Assembly: GCA_015657535.1 (NCBI GenBank) | Contig: JADHZB010000775.1 | Span: 62,001 to 126,000, forward strand | Length of the DNA stretch: 64,000 bases | Reading direction: 5' to 3' | Source: Nephromyces sp. MM_2019 | Lineage: Eukaryota; Apicomplexa; Aconoidasida; Nephromycida | Shown: piece after piece, positions 36,028 to 48,056 of the stretch | Layout: each line of letters opens with the position of its first letter | Numbering within the stretch: position 1 is the stretch's first letter | Position numbers and translations under genes: made by a program | The notes under the pieces: model-generated | Databases searched by the model: none | The model's input: only the letters and a program-made list of their open reading frames with translations | Told to the model about the DNA's origin: nothing

Positions 36028-36258
36028 TCAAGGCTGTTTCGGTCTTTTTTTTGCAGAAACTGGCCTCAGCCCTGGTCTAGGAATTTGTATGACTAGTGTT
36101 TTACCATTGAATAAATTTAGTATGTACGCAGTATAGTTTTGTTGTTTCAGTTCAAACGTAAGCCAGTAGCAAATACACACAAGGTGTTCGCCTGCACCCT
36201 TTGAACTGTTCTTTCCAATAGAAGTAATTTGATGTCCAGCCCTGTTATTATGATTCAC
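36028..36258 (-). CDS. Possible last exon of a minus-strand gene, unknown product
   Basis: A frame of 76 codons opens right after an acceptor TTCTATTCTATCAG on the minus strand and ends at a stop at 36028. It reads VNHNNRAGHQITSIGKNSSK, then GEHLVCICYWLTFELKQQNY, then IQIPRPGLRPVSA and a basic tail. There is no ATG upstream in frame before a stop, so an upstream exon is needed. It would have to lie within 36.26-36.5 kb or beyond the plus-strand GPI8 gene. No family recognised. Confidence 0.3.
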   Translation of the reverse strand: MNHNNRAGHQITSIGKNSSKGAGEHLVCICYWLTFELKQQNYTAYILNLFNGKTLVIQIPRPGLRPVSAKKRPKQP

Positions 36259-36515
36259 CTGATAGAATAGAAAACATCATCATCAAAAATTCTTGTTAGA
36301 TGAAGATATGGCTTGGTGTCTCAGCGATTATGCGTTGTGAGGCTCCACTTGTATGCTTTTGTTGCTCATATCTATCACCCTTTCACCGTACCTAGAATAT
36401 GTCTTCACTTCCATTGTCTTCGCTTATGTACTACACATAGCCGTTTTCCAATACACAGATACACAAAAAGCATTTCCTCTCGGCACAAAAGGCTTCCAGA
36501 ATCTGTCAGCATCAC

Positions 36516-37988
36516 ATGGCGCCGATTACATGCCGTATCAAAGAACTTGCATATATTCTCATATACGTAGCACCGCTGTTATTCCATTATTCTGGAAGCC
36601 TGGCTATAGCTAATGGAGTTTCAAAACTCAACTTCCAGGCTATCATACTCTCATCTTCGAGGCACTGGCATAACTACCGCCACACATCTAACGTGCTATC
36701 TATGCTAACTTCCTTGCGTGAGCTGGGGGTTTCATCTTCAAGAGTTATTAGCATGATCGGCGATCCGATAGCTTGCAATGCTCGTAATAGTATAGAAGGA
36801 TGTGTATTCAACTATAATGATGATACATGGTCCAAGTACCTTAAATACCCACGTGACACACACAGGGTTAACGTATATGAGGGGATATCTCCAAACTTTA
36901 GGGGGGACTCGGTTTCCTCCAGCAGCTTCATCTCTCTCCTACAAGGTCAGCAGTCTCCCTATGCTGCCAGATCAAGGAGACTGCAAAGCAGTCCGGGTAC
37001 CAATCTTTTTCTGTTCATGGCCGGCCATGGTGGCGACGGCTATTTGAACTTTCACGACGTCGAAGAAATAGTCACTTCTGAGCTCATTAGGGCGGTCCAA
37101 ATAATGAAGCTGAAAGGGAGGTTTAGGAAATTGCTCATAATGTTAGATACGTGCGAAGCAGTGACATTGTATGAGGGAGGCGACGTAGAAGGAGTCTTCT
37201 TCATATCTTCATCTAAGAGAGGTGAACCTTCTTACTCCCTGGTAAGCGACTCCGAATTAGGAATTGCCCTAGTAGATACTTTTAGTTTCATAGCCCATAC
37301 AATTCTCCTTGACACCGCGCGAGAGGCAGAAAACATCAAGACCCGCCAAAGTTATCAGCAACAGAAGGCTTCTTTTGAGGGATTATTGCATATACTCAAC
37401 ATAATGAAGCTAGAATCTGAAGAAAGAGTGAACATTGACCTCTACGGCAGCAACCCTAGCGAGGAGCCACTCTATGACTTCTTCAGCTATGAGGGTCCGA
37501 TACACCTAGGAAGGTGGCATAATGTGGAGAATCTGCCAGATTCCGGCAATAGTTTGCAAATATCACTCGATAAAGCTAGCGCATCACAGGATCGTTACAC
37601 ATCCAATAAACTAGAAACCTTGACCCCTTCGCTTGCGCGCTGCGAACTCAAAAACGAGTCATCTCTACCTTGTGAAGCTGCAGTCCAAGAAAAGAAGGCT
37701 GCAACACCCTTCTTCACGAAATTTCACGAGTTTTATTCCTGGAGAGGGCGAAATAGGAAGTCTACATGGAAGGAAGCTACACACTTCCTAAATGCATCAG
37801 GAGCCTTCTTTCTTTCCTCAACTGGCAATCAGATTCCCCTTATTACGCCTCTTAATGCGATGTTCAATAGCTTCATTACTGTGAATAATGCCTATGCACC
37901 CCACTTGTGGCTAGGCTTCTTTATGTTAATTCCAGCCGTTGCCTATCACAAGACTTATGTGGGGAGGTTGAACAAACAGCGGGGTTAA
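36516..37988 (+). CDS. GPI8: GPI transamidase catalytic subunit GPI8/PIG-K
   Basis: Cysteine protease-like subunit of the GPI transamidase, which cleaves the C-terminal signal of precursor proteins and attaches the preassembled GPI anchor in the ER lumen. The 490-codon frame has no intron. N-terminal hydrophobic signal about 10-32; caspase-like C13 domain beginning AIILSSSRHWHNYRHTSNVL (about 43-62); IGDPIACNARN; catalytic His171 in FMAGHGGDGYLNF; catalytic Cys213 in MLDTCEAVTLYE. The 42-residue His-Cys spacing is that of other GPI8 proteins. A C-terminal hydrophobic segment (LWLGFFMLIPAVAY) fits the usual membrane anchor. The region between about 300 and 430 is weakly conserved in appearance and longer than typical, as in other protist homologues. 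The ATG at 36516 is chosen because the signal peptide follows directly. It marks a cell that anchors surface proteins by GPI. Confidence 0.95.
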   Translation: MAPITCRIKELAYILIYVAPLLFHYSGSLAIANGVSKLNFQAIILSSSRHWHNYRHTSNVLSMLTSLRELGVSSSRVISMIGDPIACNARNSIEGCVFNYNDDTWSKYLKYPRDTHRVNVYEGISPNFRGDSVSSSSFISLLQGQQSPYAARSRRLQSSPGTNLFLFMAGHGGDGYLNFHDVEEIVTSELIRAVQIMKLKGRFRKLLIMLDTCEAVTLYEGGDVEGVFFISSSKRGEPSYSLVSDSELGIALVDTFSFIAHTILLDTAREAENIKTRQSYQQQKASFEGLLHILNIMKLESEERVNIDLYGSNPSEEPLYDFFSYEGPIHLGRWHNVENLPDSGNSLQISLDKASASQDRYTSNKLETLTPSLARCELKNESSLPCEAAVQEKKAATPFFTKFHEFYSWRGRNRKSTWKEATHFLNASGAFFLSSTGNQIPLITPLNAMFNSFITVNNAYAPHLWLGFFMLIPAVAYHKTYVGRLNKQRG

Positions 37989-39079
37989 ATAATTTGCATG
38001 CTATGATCAGCAGCGTACCACCGGCAAAGTTCAACCTTTGACGTGTGTGCAGCAGGGCTCACAAGACCGCTAATTTATGTAAAAAATTACCAAAACATTG
38101 TGCATGATAAAATTCCTTTACATATCAAACGCTAAACGGTGCTAGACGCAAAACTGCTTCGGGACTTATATAAAATATTCTCTAATTCCTAGTGTTATGT
38201 ACACGAACCCTGAAGTAGTATCTGAGGAGCAATTAAAGGTTTTTTAGGAAATTAATATACATCCCTCTTGGAAAAAGCGCCTGCGTAGGTAGGCTAACAA
38301 CACTAGTACTCAAATATCGAATATCCCCATGTCTATGAAGCGCTCTACCCGTAATATCAGACAAAATCTTATCGAACAGAAGCTTTTCGCAGAGCAAAAA
38401 CTAGATCCGCTACAACAGGAGTAAATGCAAAAAAAACTACGGCTCTGCCATGCGCAGCAGCAACGAAACTCATGCTCAATATTTTGGAGGAGGGTCTATT
38501 CTCTAGATAAATATATATGCTGTACTAGAATATTGGCTCAACTGTAGTAGCAGAGAAGAGCGAAGATCAACTCTGCTTTGAATTTTATAAGTGAGACCTG
38601 CAAGCAGGAGATCTCGACCCTCGAAAGCAGAGTAGCTTATTCAACAAAACACAAAAACGCTCTCAAAGCATATGCCAATCCTCACATCGAATAACCCACC
38701 CTCACATCAAATAACACACCCTCATATGGAATAACACAACCTCATACGGAATAACGCACCCTCATACCAAATAACCCACCCTCGCGCTAAATAACCCTAC
38801 CTCAAAACGTTTCAAAACTACCGCATTCGCGAAAATAAAGAAGTAGGAAACAGTGAGTTTAAAAATCCATACGAGTTCACAAATTGGCACCGGCCAAATT
38901 ATCCCAGCCACCACAAAAATTCTACTTCCGTATATCGTTAAAATCTAAAATCATCACACAGATATCCTACGAAGCGACACTCCCACAGAGCGAGCAAAAC
39001 CGCATCTTTTGGTCAAAACAAAAAGCTGCATATTCCATCATTATAGATATATCAAGGCAGAAGAGGTAAACATGCAGAG
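37989..39079. other. Region between convergent GPI8 and cytochrome b5 genes
   Basis: About 1.1 kb between two genes that point at each other. It holds the 20-bp degenerate repeat at 38681-38814 and no supportable gene. A 61-codon frame at 38884-39069 has no recognisable content. Confidence 0.5.
38681..38814. repeat. Degenerate 20-bp tandem repeat, about six copies
   Basis: CTCACATCRAATAACNCACC-type units start at 38681, 38701, 38721, 38741, 38761 and 38781, with a decayed seventh at 38801. The 20-bp spacing is exact, while the sequence between CTCA and AATAAC varies. Confidence 0.88.
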
Positions 39080-42000
39080 TTAATTGATCCACTTCCAGTA
39101 TTTGTTATAATAGTAAGCCATAAGGGATAATGCCAAACCGCCAATCCCTGCCATCAGCACGATAACCGGATTTTTGCAGCTGGACGCAGCATCTTTCTGA
39201 AGAACATGATAGTCATGATGAATTTTGTAGGTGAAGGAAGCACGGAGTACTATGCCGCGGACTCAGAAGTTATGTGTTTCATTGGATAGTTATGATGATG
39301 GAAGGAGGGAGTACTAAGCGCCAACAGAAGCAAAAACAAGGTAATTATAAATCTTTAGACAAATTTCCTAGGCATTCTTCGGTAGGATTAGCGATTAGAT
39401 GCATATCATAAGTCAGTCCTAAATCATAAATAGTAACTGGAATTTCCGGATCATAACTTTCGTTTATATTATCAACTAGTTATAATTTCAGCACATATTT
39501 TAATCTTTAAATCTGCCTTTTTCCCTTTGCATTTCAAAGCCGGTAGTATGAGAAAGGAGATAGAAGCTGCTTGCAGTTCAAGCAAGCATGTTAGGGAGAT
39601 GTGGTAGCACTTAAGTTCTGGCAGGAGGATAATAAGCACTGCGCAGCTCCTATCAGCACTGACGTCAGCTTGTAACAGGTGAGTGGGCAAAAATGCAATA
39701 AACACAATTAAAAAGCGTAGCAAAATTAAAACTGCCACAACATCGAGGAAAAAGTAGTGATGGTGGTGTAGAATATCAACTTTAGAGTTGTGTAATATGC
39801 AGAATGAAGCTGATAAAAATTCGGAAAAAAAAATAGGGGGGTAAATCTAAATAGAACATCAAGAAGTTACGGACTATGTGGAACGATCAAATGAGTCAAT
39901 GCTACTCAGAAAAAACAAAAAATGAAGAACCGAACACGCATCCTTGCAAACATATACTAAAATTTAAAAAAAATACACTTTTTGGACTAATTGTAATCCA
40001 CTCAAAATAGTCGAGTTCGTAGAGAAATTTTCCTGAAAAAGCGCATGCTCTATGGATGAAGTGTTAGCAGACAATGTCACTCCGAAATACACAGCTACAC
40101 ATCAAAAGCTGCTATTGAAATAAAAAAGGAGAGAACAAAGTAAAGTTTAAACGGCAAAAAAGGCAGCGATATGAATCATTATGAGCGCCTTAAAAAGAAA
40201 TTACGATCAAAAAAGTGGATCTGCACGTTAAAAAGTTGTAATCATCAATAGCTTCTCAAGTAATTAAGAAGATTGTGGTAAAGCATAAGACTTATTATCA
40301 TATATTCTGCTAGGTATTAAAAAATCTCTTGTTTTAAAAAGACCATCTAGTCATGAAGAAAATAAAACTGCATTCAGCGGTGAAACATTATTGCTTCATA
40401 AGATAGGTTGGGCAGCGAAATATACAGAACAAACTTCAATACGGCAAAAAATTACAAAGATACCCATCAATACGAGAAAAATTAACACCCAGCCGGGGAA
40501 GCAGGATGGTACACGCACAAAATCAGAGTGAGATATACATAATGACAGTCACACGCACAAAATCACGGGCAGAACCATATGCTCATAAAAAGTACTAAAC
40601 AAATACTGCACAGAGAAAGAGCAACTACTACGCATTCCTACATATGATGCGATTCCATATTAAATGATAGAAAAGCCGTGGCTCATTACCGTGTAAACCA
40701 ACAAAATCAATAGATCAAAGCTTTTCTCAAATATTACAGCTGCAACTGAATGATGAGTCATTACCTACTCATTCACCTTAAAGCTCATGCTTACCAATAA
40801 ATTATGTGATCTTTGTGAAGGAGCTTCCTGCGGTATAGTCGGTTTCTTCGGTTTCCTAGGAACAAACGCTCCTTTTGCAGTAGCTTCGCAACCTTCCAGC
40901 ACGCCAATTTCATATTTTACTGCATCCTTCTTCGCATTGTAACTATGTCCAATATCGTCGAACTCTTGGGTAGCGTCCCGTCCTAATAAGAATGTTGGAA
41001 AAAACATCAAACTTAAGGCTAAATAATGTGAGGTTTCATCTATAGCTAGTATCAATGATGCTTCATATATAGCTAGTGTCTATGATATTTCATATAACTA
41101 ATGTGTTGTATCTCCATAGAGCTATAACTAAGCTGCTTCATTGATATCTAAAAAAAAACGCAATTCGTTTTGCAAAATGCAAGCAACTATTTAAATAAAT
41201 AAATATATATATATTATAATAGTCAAGTTGAACAGTTACTTCGTTAGAACAGTGTTTTGTGACTGGATTACCATAATTTTAAAGAAAAAAATAAAGCAAC
41301 TTGCGACAAAAATAAAGTGCTTGACTATGCCCTTAGACATGGACAAAAAAAATACAGCACGTAGCAACTTAATACACAGAAAACTTGAAAAAAAGCTACA
41401 AAGTTCTAATACGAAAGCCTAGAGCTTCAAGCAAAGCATATGAAGGCAAAAATTATGCATACTATTCCATTAAAGATTGGCATCATTGCTTATTAGTGAT
41501 TTCATATGTAAGCCATACTGATTGAAAGAGAGCTGAGTCTTTTAAAATATACGACTTTAGCAGAATTATTCCTGTGCTATCCTTAACCTTGATTTTGATT
41601 TCGATTTTTGTAGGATTTTCTGCCGGTAATTGCGGTGTATCACTCTAATAAATTAAAAGAAAAACTGAGCTTAATTCTGCGTGCTTCATTCGAAGCATCA
41701 CAACTTTCTCATCTCAACGGCCGCCTTCAGACTTGAAGATCCTTACCACCAGGTGGGCGCCAAATATCAATTATTAGAGCAAGTTAGAAATAGGAAGAAC
41801 ATACTAAAAAAGCCACTACTACGCATCATCACCTGAACAGTCAACTATTATCTCCGGTCCACCAGGATGGTCAGGGAGAAAGTTAGAAACATCATAGACT
41901 ATTCCGCGAACCACCATCCAACAGTCTCTGGATGTATTATGCTTCGCAAGCTCAGCTTCTGAAATAACCTTGAGCCCCTTTTTAACTGCGTAAGGAACTT

Positions 42001-42568
42001 CCTCGGATGCAGTAACGTCAGCTGTTGATATATCCATCTTACGTAGTGAGTATGATACTGGTGAGGAAGAAGAAACGGTACCCAGAGGCCAAAAAAACTG
42101 ATAGTGAGCAAACTGCTGCGATGATAAGAAGCCAAAACGACACGGAAAGATACTGCCAACGTTCACACGAGGCAATAGACTAGACTGAGAATAGCTTATC
42201 TCTCCGCTTTGATATCCTACAGAGCTTACTGATTTTATCACCTGTGCAGCTGGGAACTCTTCCTGATAAATTCTGCTACACAGATAATATGGATTCCTCC
42301 TAATAAACGAATTTGGGGTATATTCGCTTTTACTGCCTTCAGAGAACTTATGGTTGCGCTGATCCTCTTGATTATGACAAATATCTAGAAAACCGCTTTG
42401 TAGATTAAGCTTTCGTAAACTAGGCAGGGTATCACCGAAAATGGCACTGACTCTTTCTATGGGCACACGTTCAAAAGAAGAGCGAAAACGAAAGCTCCAG
42501 AAGACACTGATTCTCCCCAGTTTAGGTACAGTCACGTTCCTAGCTGATAAGATACCACTCGAAAACAT
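39080..42568 (-). CDS. Tail-anchored cytochrome b5 with long N-terminal extension, three exons
   Basis: Haem-b electron carrier, normally donating to desaturases and other ER or outer-mitochondrial enzymes. Exons 42568-41833, 40982-40795 and 39196-39080 join with GT...AG and matching phases (1, then 0), giving 346 residues. The b5 domain runs about 200-285: ISEAELAKHNTSRDCWMVVR, FLPDHPGGPEII with haem His234, then across intron 1 CSGRDATQEFDDIGHSYNAK with haem His258. A Pro/Lys-rich linker leads to a C-terminal anchor, NPVIVLMAGIGGLALSLMAY, and a short YYNKYWKWIN end. Intron 2 is about 1.6 kb. The 177 residues before the b5 unit are unusual; the first 40 are Arg/Ser-rich and could be a targeting presequence. 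Met178 (MDISTADV) is the alternative start and would give a normal-sized b5. Confidence 0.9.
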
Positions 42569-45500
42569 GATATACAGGACTTATTGATAAACGCCTGCTA
42601 TTCAAATAGACACCTAAACAACCTGACGCCGACAAAAATGAAACGCAGCAAAAATCAAGTGGCAATCTGGGAAAACATCAGAGGAAATTCTTCAAGGCCA
42701 GAAAAGCACTCCGCATCTAAGCAGAACACACATTGGGGGTAGTTATGAACAGGCAGCAAGCAGTCGAAACCGGTAAGAGATGATAGACAAATCACAAAAA
42801 ATACAAAGGTGTACAACGGGAGGCAGCAAAGATCTGCTCTGCGCATGCAGGTAAACTTTCGCGAGCAATCATTCTTTCAAAGTGAGGAAATTCCATCTAA
42901 TTTCGCTATTATTTTCATTTTTCTATAAAACAGAACCTAAATTGTTGAATTTTTTAGTGCCCCAAGGTCAAGGCAAACATTTTCCTTAGTACACAATTCA
43001 TACGCAAGTATTCCACAAAGTTCAGGAAAGTTTAATATATACGAATTCCGCAATACCACGCGAAGCGGCCATGCAATTTTATATGATTGGCATCATACTC
43101 AATACTTGCTAGTAACAGAAGCACAAGCTGCTTGCTGGGCATAACGCTACTTGTGTACTTTAAGCGCACCTCAGGATACCGCATGAGATGCAACATCGAT
43201 TACCTGAAGGATTAGCTAGAAGTCACAAAGCCGGTGCAATACGCCGGACTAAGAACTCCCATGAAAAAGTTCAATTTCATAGAAGTTAGGAACATATCTG
43301 GCAAGCACTTGCGCAAGAGAGAGCGATAAACATGTACATATTGCCATCAACAAAAAAGAGGAGAGAGGGCGGAGATGGTAAACTGCTGCGGCATCATATC
43401 AAGTATTTGCTTGAATAAAATTGTACTAGCAGCTTGCTTCCCGGTTCGTCCAGTCTGATAATGGATAAAGCCTACATTATGCCACGCTTGTCAGGGTGGA
43501 CCGCCACCTTGTATGCTGGGCTAGATTTTATGCCATTAGAGCAACTGCACCTGGGGGTCACTTGTGCGTTACGTCGGACTTCGCAAGTTTTCATTAAATA
43601 AGTTGCTACATGTGGGTATAGAAGTTGCAGCATTAAAGCTGTTGTAGTGTGCCGTAGAGCCGATTGCATTAAGAAACTTTCGTAACGAAGTACAGGAAAT
43701 AAGGCGGGGTATTTTTATAATATAATAACCCTAAGTACAGCCCCCTCACATTCTCATGTGTGTAGATACACCCTCCCCTCAGATTTCAGTGCATATGCAC
43801 CCATCATATTCCAGTGCAGATGCGTCGCCCTCCTAATTTTCCGGTGTAGATCTACCACCCCTCCACCCTGTCTGCTATGATGGATGGAATAAGCCTAAAC
43901 TAGGCAAATATATCGAAAAAACTTTGCACGAAAAGTGTGAAACGAATAATTTGAACTCTATTAAAACTAATTGGGTAGAAGTTCCCAATCATATATCAGG
44001 TACGAAGGCTTTTAATCATTTCATTGGAATAGGTGGGTGGTCACGATAATATTGATATACCTTTGGCTTATTGTGCCAGGCAGGCAATTATATGAACAAA
44101 ATTTACAAGAATTGCTCCTATTTATTTGGCGAGGTGAGAGGGAAGGTACGCAATAATACTGTCGTGGACATGCTTGAATTAACAGGCAGCGTACCCGCTG
44201 AATCCCAATTATATGCCTCGGACTATAATAGCGAAACTGCATACATGATACTTCTTTCAGAGGTGCTCTTTCGGAAACTACACGCAATGTAATGCAGCGA
44301 GGTTTCGCTGCTAAAAATTTGCAATTTACATTGAAACCGACAGCGGAAGCCTTTTGAGGATGCTCAGTCCCTTTAAAGAGTGCCTGGCCATAGAAACAAT
44401 TGTTTTGAAGCTTCAAATCCTACAGTTACGGCCACAAGGCCAACAATGTTTTCATGGAATTTTGAATAACTTCTATAAATATCACGGCAGATTCGTCCTA
44501 AATCATAATCGCAATGCAATAAAATCGACAAAAAGTTTATTTCAAGACGAGCCATTTTTTCGCATTCAACAGTTAATCGCATATGTTGCTATAGCAAGCT
44601 TCATAGTCCAATGATTGGCATAGCAGAAGTAATATTTTACTTTTGCACCAACATTATAGATGGGATTCGAAAAGCTGGAATTCGAATTTAAGAGTTGCTG
44701 TCGGAATGCTAATGACTTCAGAGATTATCTAAACAGAAAGAGTATCGCAGCCAAGCGATGACTATCCATGAGTTTAGGGAAGCACGGTTTTAATAAATAG
44801 CAAAGGAAAATTTTCCGTTCGAGAGGATAGTTGCGAATAATCACTATACCAAGTAGATGCAACCTTGGCAAATGTAAGTATATATTTTTACCTGAGATGT
44901 ATTTCGTTATTCTTATTCCTATTAGTTATAACGTGCTGGCTCTACTATATAATACTTAATACCAAAATAAAATTCCTAGAAGTCTTACCAGGACTTTTAA
45001 CGGTCTTCCTACCCCTTCGAGAAGTGGTACTACGCATCATTATAAATGTGTCTTCAGAGCGAGCATGCCGGTAGTATGTTGCTAAACTCCATATCAGTAT
45101 GTCCGTCACTTTACGTACTTGAGCATGCGGCCGACCGTGTTGCTGACATGAGAATTTTGCACTAATAGCGAAGAAAGCCAATTGTAACACTCAAGATCCT
45201 CTAACGAAAAAGTCAATTGAGTTTGATTCTCCTTCGCTTTTAACTTGACATCGAGTAGCTTCGTTTATGTGAATCATTCAGGAGCTACTGGAGCGAGTCT
45301 ACAAGTTCCACTAGGTGTACAGCTCTAGGGTGTAATAGGCGTAGCAAACAGACCTGCACTAAGTTATTATGATAGCAGCTGGCGCTTCAAAGGACGTAAT
45401 ATCAAAGGAGCAGCAAATAACGCCAAAAATACTTTTATAACAGCTAGTGTCGAAATACTCATGTGCTGTACGGTGAGATTACGGGGGATACAATTGGAAT

Positions 45501-47117
45501 TTTCCACTAGAAACGGCAATATCGTCCACATTTTTTGGTATCAGGTGATACTACATGTTGTTTCGCCGCAGATGATACTCATTGGTAGATATAACACTCG
45601 GAAGCATGGCCTTGACTAGGCTATTTGTTGCTCAATACCCAAGGATCATGAAAGATTCCTTTTCCCACGATCATAAAAAAACTCTGTAAGATGTTCTGCC
45701 CTTTGCATTCTTACGACTAACGCGAGGTGCAGTTTGAAGACATATGGTGTGACGGCACTACAAGGAATTCGGTACATTAAACTCGATATACCCATATTAA
45801 GGAAAACTTGCTCTTTAAAAGAGGGATTGAAGCTATCTCATCGAAACTTACCAGGGATACGTCAAAAATTAGGCTGTCGAGAATAGGCTTCACAAGGCCT
45901 TCCTCTTTGGTGAATAATCGAAAAAGCCTAGCGCTAATGCTATGTGGTACTTTGAACTGAAATGACCAGCATTAGCGCATGTCTTGCATCCATGGGCTAA
46001 GAATTATTCGGATAAGCTGCTTGACTTCAAGCTCGAATTACATGAATTTGTGAAATTCCACTGATTCAGCCTTGATGGCTTGAAGTTAGCTGAATGTAGC
46101 GAGCTCCGCCCTGGCGTTGCCAAGAGCTATTCAATTGCGCTAGCGCTTTTTGCATTCACTTCATGCTTATTCCAATAAGTCTACGGCATATTGCTTCCTT
46201 GAAGTTGAAGCCATGGTACCACAAGCCGATGACTGCGCGCTTCTAACAGCAGTATGATTGGCTCTTTAAGAATGAATGCGTGAATGACATATTGAGCAAT
46301 TCCTTCGTGCTTCACTATTTTTAAAACACGCTCATACACTCCTTCCTAAGTTTAATACTATCCACCTAATTGTCTCTGGCTTCCTCACTGTACTACCGTT
46401 CAAAATCCCACTTCTTTGCAATGGTCACTCCCACAGCTTTTTCCTCATGTGTTTTTACGCTTTGATTTCCAGTTGTACTGTGCTTCACCTTAATTTCCCA
46501 TTCATGCGAATCAAACAAATTCCTTCTACCCACACATCTCCCAAGCTTAAACTAGTGGTTGAAGTTCCTCTCAATATTCACAAACTTAACTTGACGCAAT
46601 ATTGTATTATAGCAGCACGCTAATACGGATTGTATCATCACTCCTATGGAACAAGATACGACTTTGAGGGTATAGAAAGCAGGGCTGCGTATACCTCATC
46701 CAGCTGACGATGAGTTTGCTGAAAAGAAAAATTTGAGCTGTGCACATTTTATAAATGAATAGAAGATTCAAAGAAAATCTCAGGAACCATTCAAATGGCG
46801 CCGTGAAATACACCTTAGTAACGCATAGCAGTACTGATTCAGGGAAAACCTGGCTATAAAAAGCTTCGTAAATGAAGCCATAAACATAGAGTAAAGTTAT
46901 TCAACTCTTTCAATTTGAAAGCTACATGATAAGTCTACTATAAACAAGCAAATTATATGGGAATGGCATCTATGAAAAAAGTTAATATTAAGAGCATGGT
47001 TAGAAGCCTGGCTTCAGAAGATTAACTTAAAATACAGTAGAAAAAAATTCATAATAAAAAAGTCATGAATCTCTGCGGAGAAGCGAAAGCGGGAATAGGG
47101 AAAGCATATGCAATCCT
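42569..47117. other. Long region without a supportable gene
   Basis: About 4.5 kb. Composition is mixed, less A-rich than the flanking minus-strand genes. Overlapping frames on both strands at 44.0-44.4 kb (131 codons minus, 73 codons plus) have no domain or splice support. A degenerate repeat lies at 43741-43870. No RNA gene recognised. Confidence 0.4.
43741..43870. repeat. Degenerate ~29-bp repeat, about four copies
   Basis: Units of the form CCCTC...TTCCAGTGYAGATRYA begin near 43741, 43771, 43800 and 43828. They share the CCC start and the AGTGNAGAT core and are otherwise diverged. Confidence 0.6.
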
Positions 47118-48056
47118 CTAAAAAAGCGAAAAAATATCCATCAATGTGGAAGTAAGATCAGGATTGCTATTCAATATTTCTTGCAACTTACACTCAGCAG
47201 CTCCTCGTTTAATCCATAGGGCCATGAGCATATCACATTCGCAACCTCCCTCATTGCTTCGGCACATTGGACCAGCATCATTTTTATCTCTATCAGCCGA
47301 ACTGTAGGTTAAAAAATACACAATTATTGATATTATCTTCCTGGCTACCTGTAAATTATGTATGGTGCAGGAATGCATTACTGCAGCTATTACTGACATG
47401 CGTATGCTTAGTAATTCACTTGCATTAAAAGTTACACTAGATTTTGACCTACTTCTCCTCCGCAGAAGCATTAATTTTTCATATACTAACCGGGGCTACC
47501 TGTGAAATTAGATGAAAAGGACACGTCATGAATGCAAGCAAGTGATGCACCACTTGCGGATATGAAGCCTACTGTGATCTACTTTAAAATTTTCGGAAAT
47601 AATGGAATCCCAGATTGAAGCTCACATGGAATTATGTGGACGGTATAATAGGAATAGCCACTACCGCATGATGCTCTTAAGATTTTTGCAAAGCTTCATT
47701 AACAATGCATAATCTTCAAAATTTCAGTAAAAGGTATGCACATACTTTTATCGATTGCATATATAGCTTCTTTTTCAAAGCTTGGAAAAATGATATTCCC
47801 ATGCAGATATATTTCATTGAATGGCTTTAACAGTAGTGCAGTGATAACCTAGATCGCGGGTTCCAAAAAAACTAGATATATTCTCGTATGCGGTAAGGAG
47901 GGCGCAAAAATCAGGGTCTTTTATCTCTAGCATGCCATTTAATGGTATTGTGTAAGGAAGGCCATCCTCAGAGCTGATAAATAGTATAGTCAGGTTGATG
48001 CACTGGTCCTCGGGAGCTAGCCATAACCTTTTCAAATGATTAGTGAGCTGTACCAG
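47118..48056 (-). CDS. Probable minus-strand gene fragment, two exon-like frames, unknown product
   Basis: The upstream frame opens behind an acceptor (CTGGTACAG, minus strand, about 48057) and reads LTNHLKRLWLAPEDQCINLT, then ISSEDGLPYTIPLNGMLEIK, as far as a donor-like CTAG/GTTATC near 47845. The downstream frame (47471-47118) reads MLLRRRSRSKSSVTFNASEL, then a Cys-containing stretch DAGPMCRSNEGGCECDML and IKRGAAEC before a strong GTAAGTT donor. Both have protein-like composition. I could not join them in phase and do not recognise a family. Confidence 0.35.

Noticed and set aside
44021..44614. Overlapping frames of 131 (-) and 73-86 (+) codons
   Set aside because: No domain, no convincing splice sites, and the openness of both strands suggests chance.
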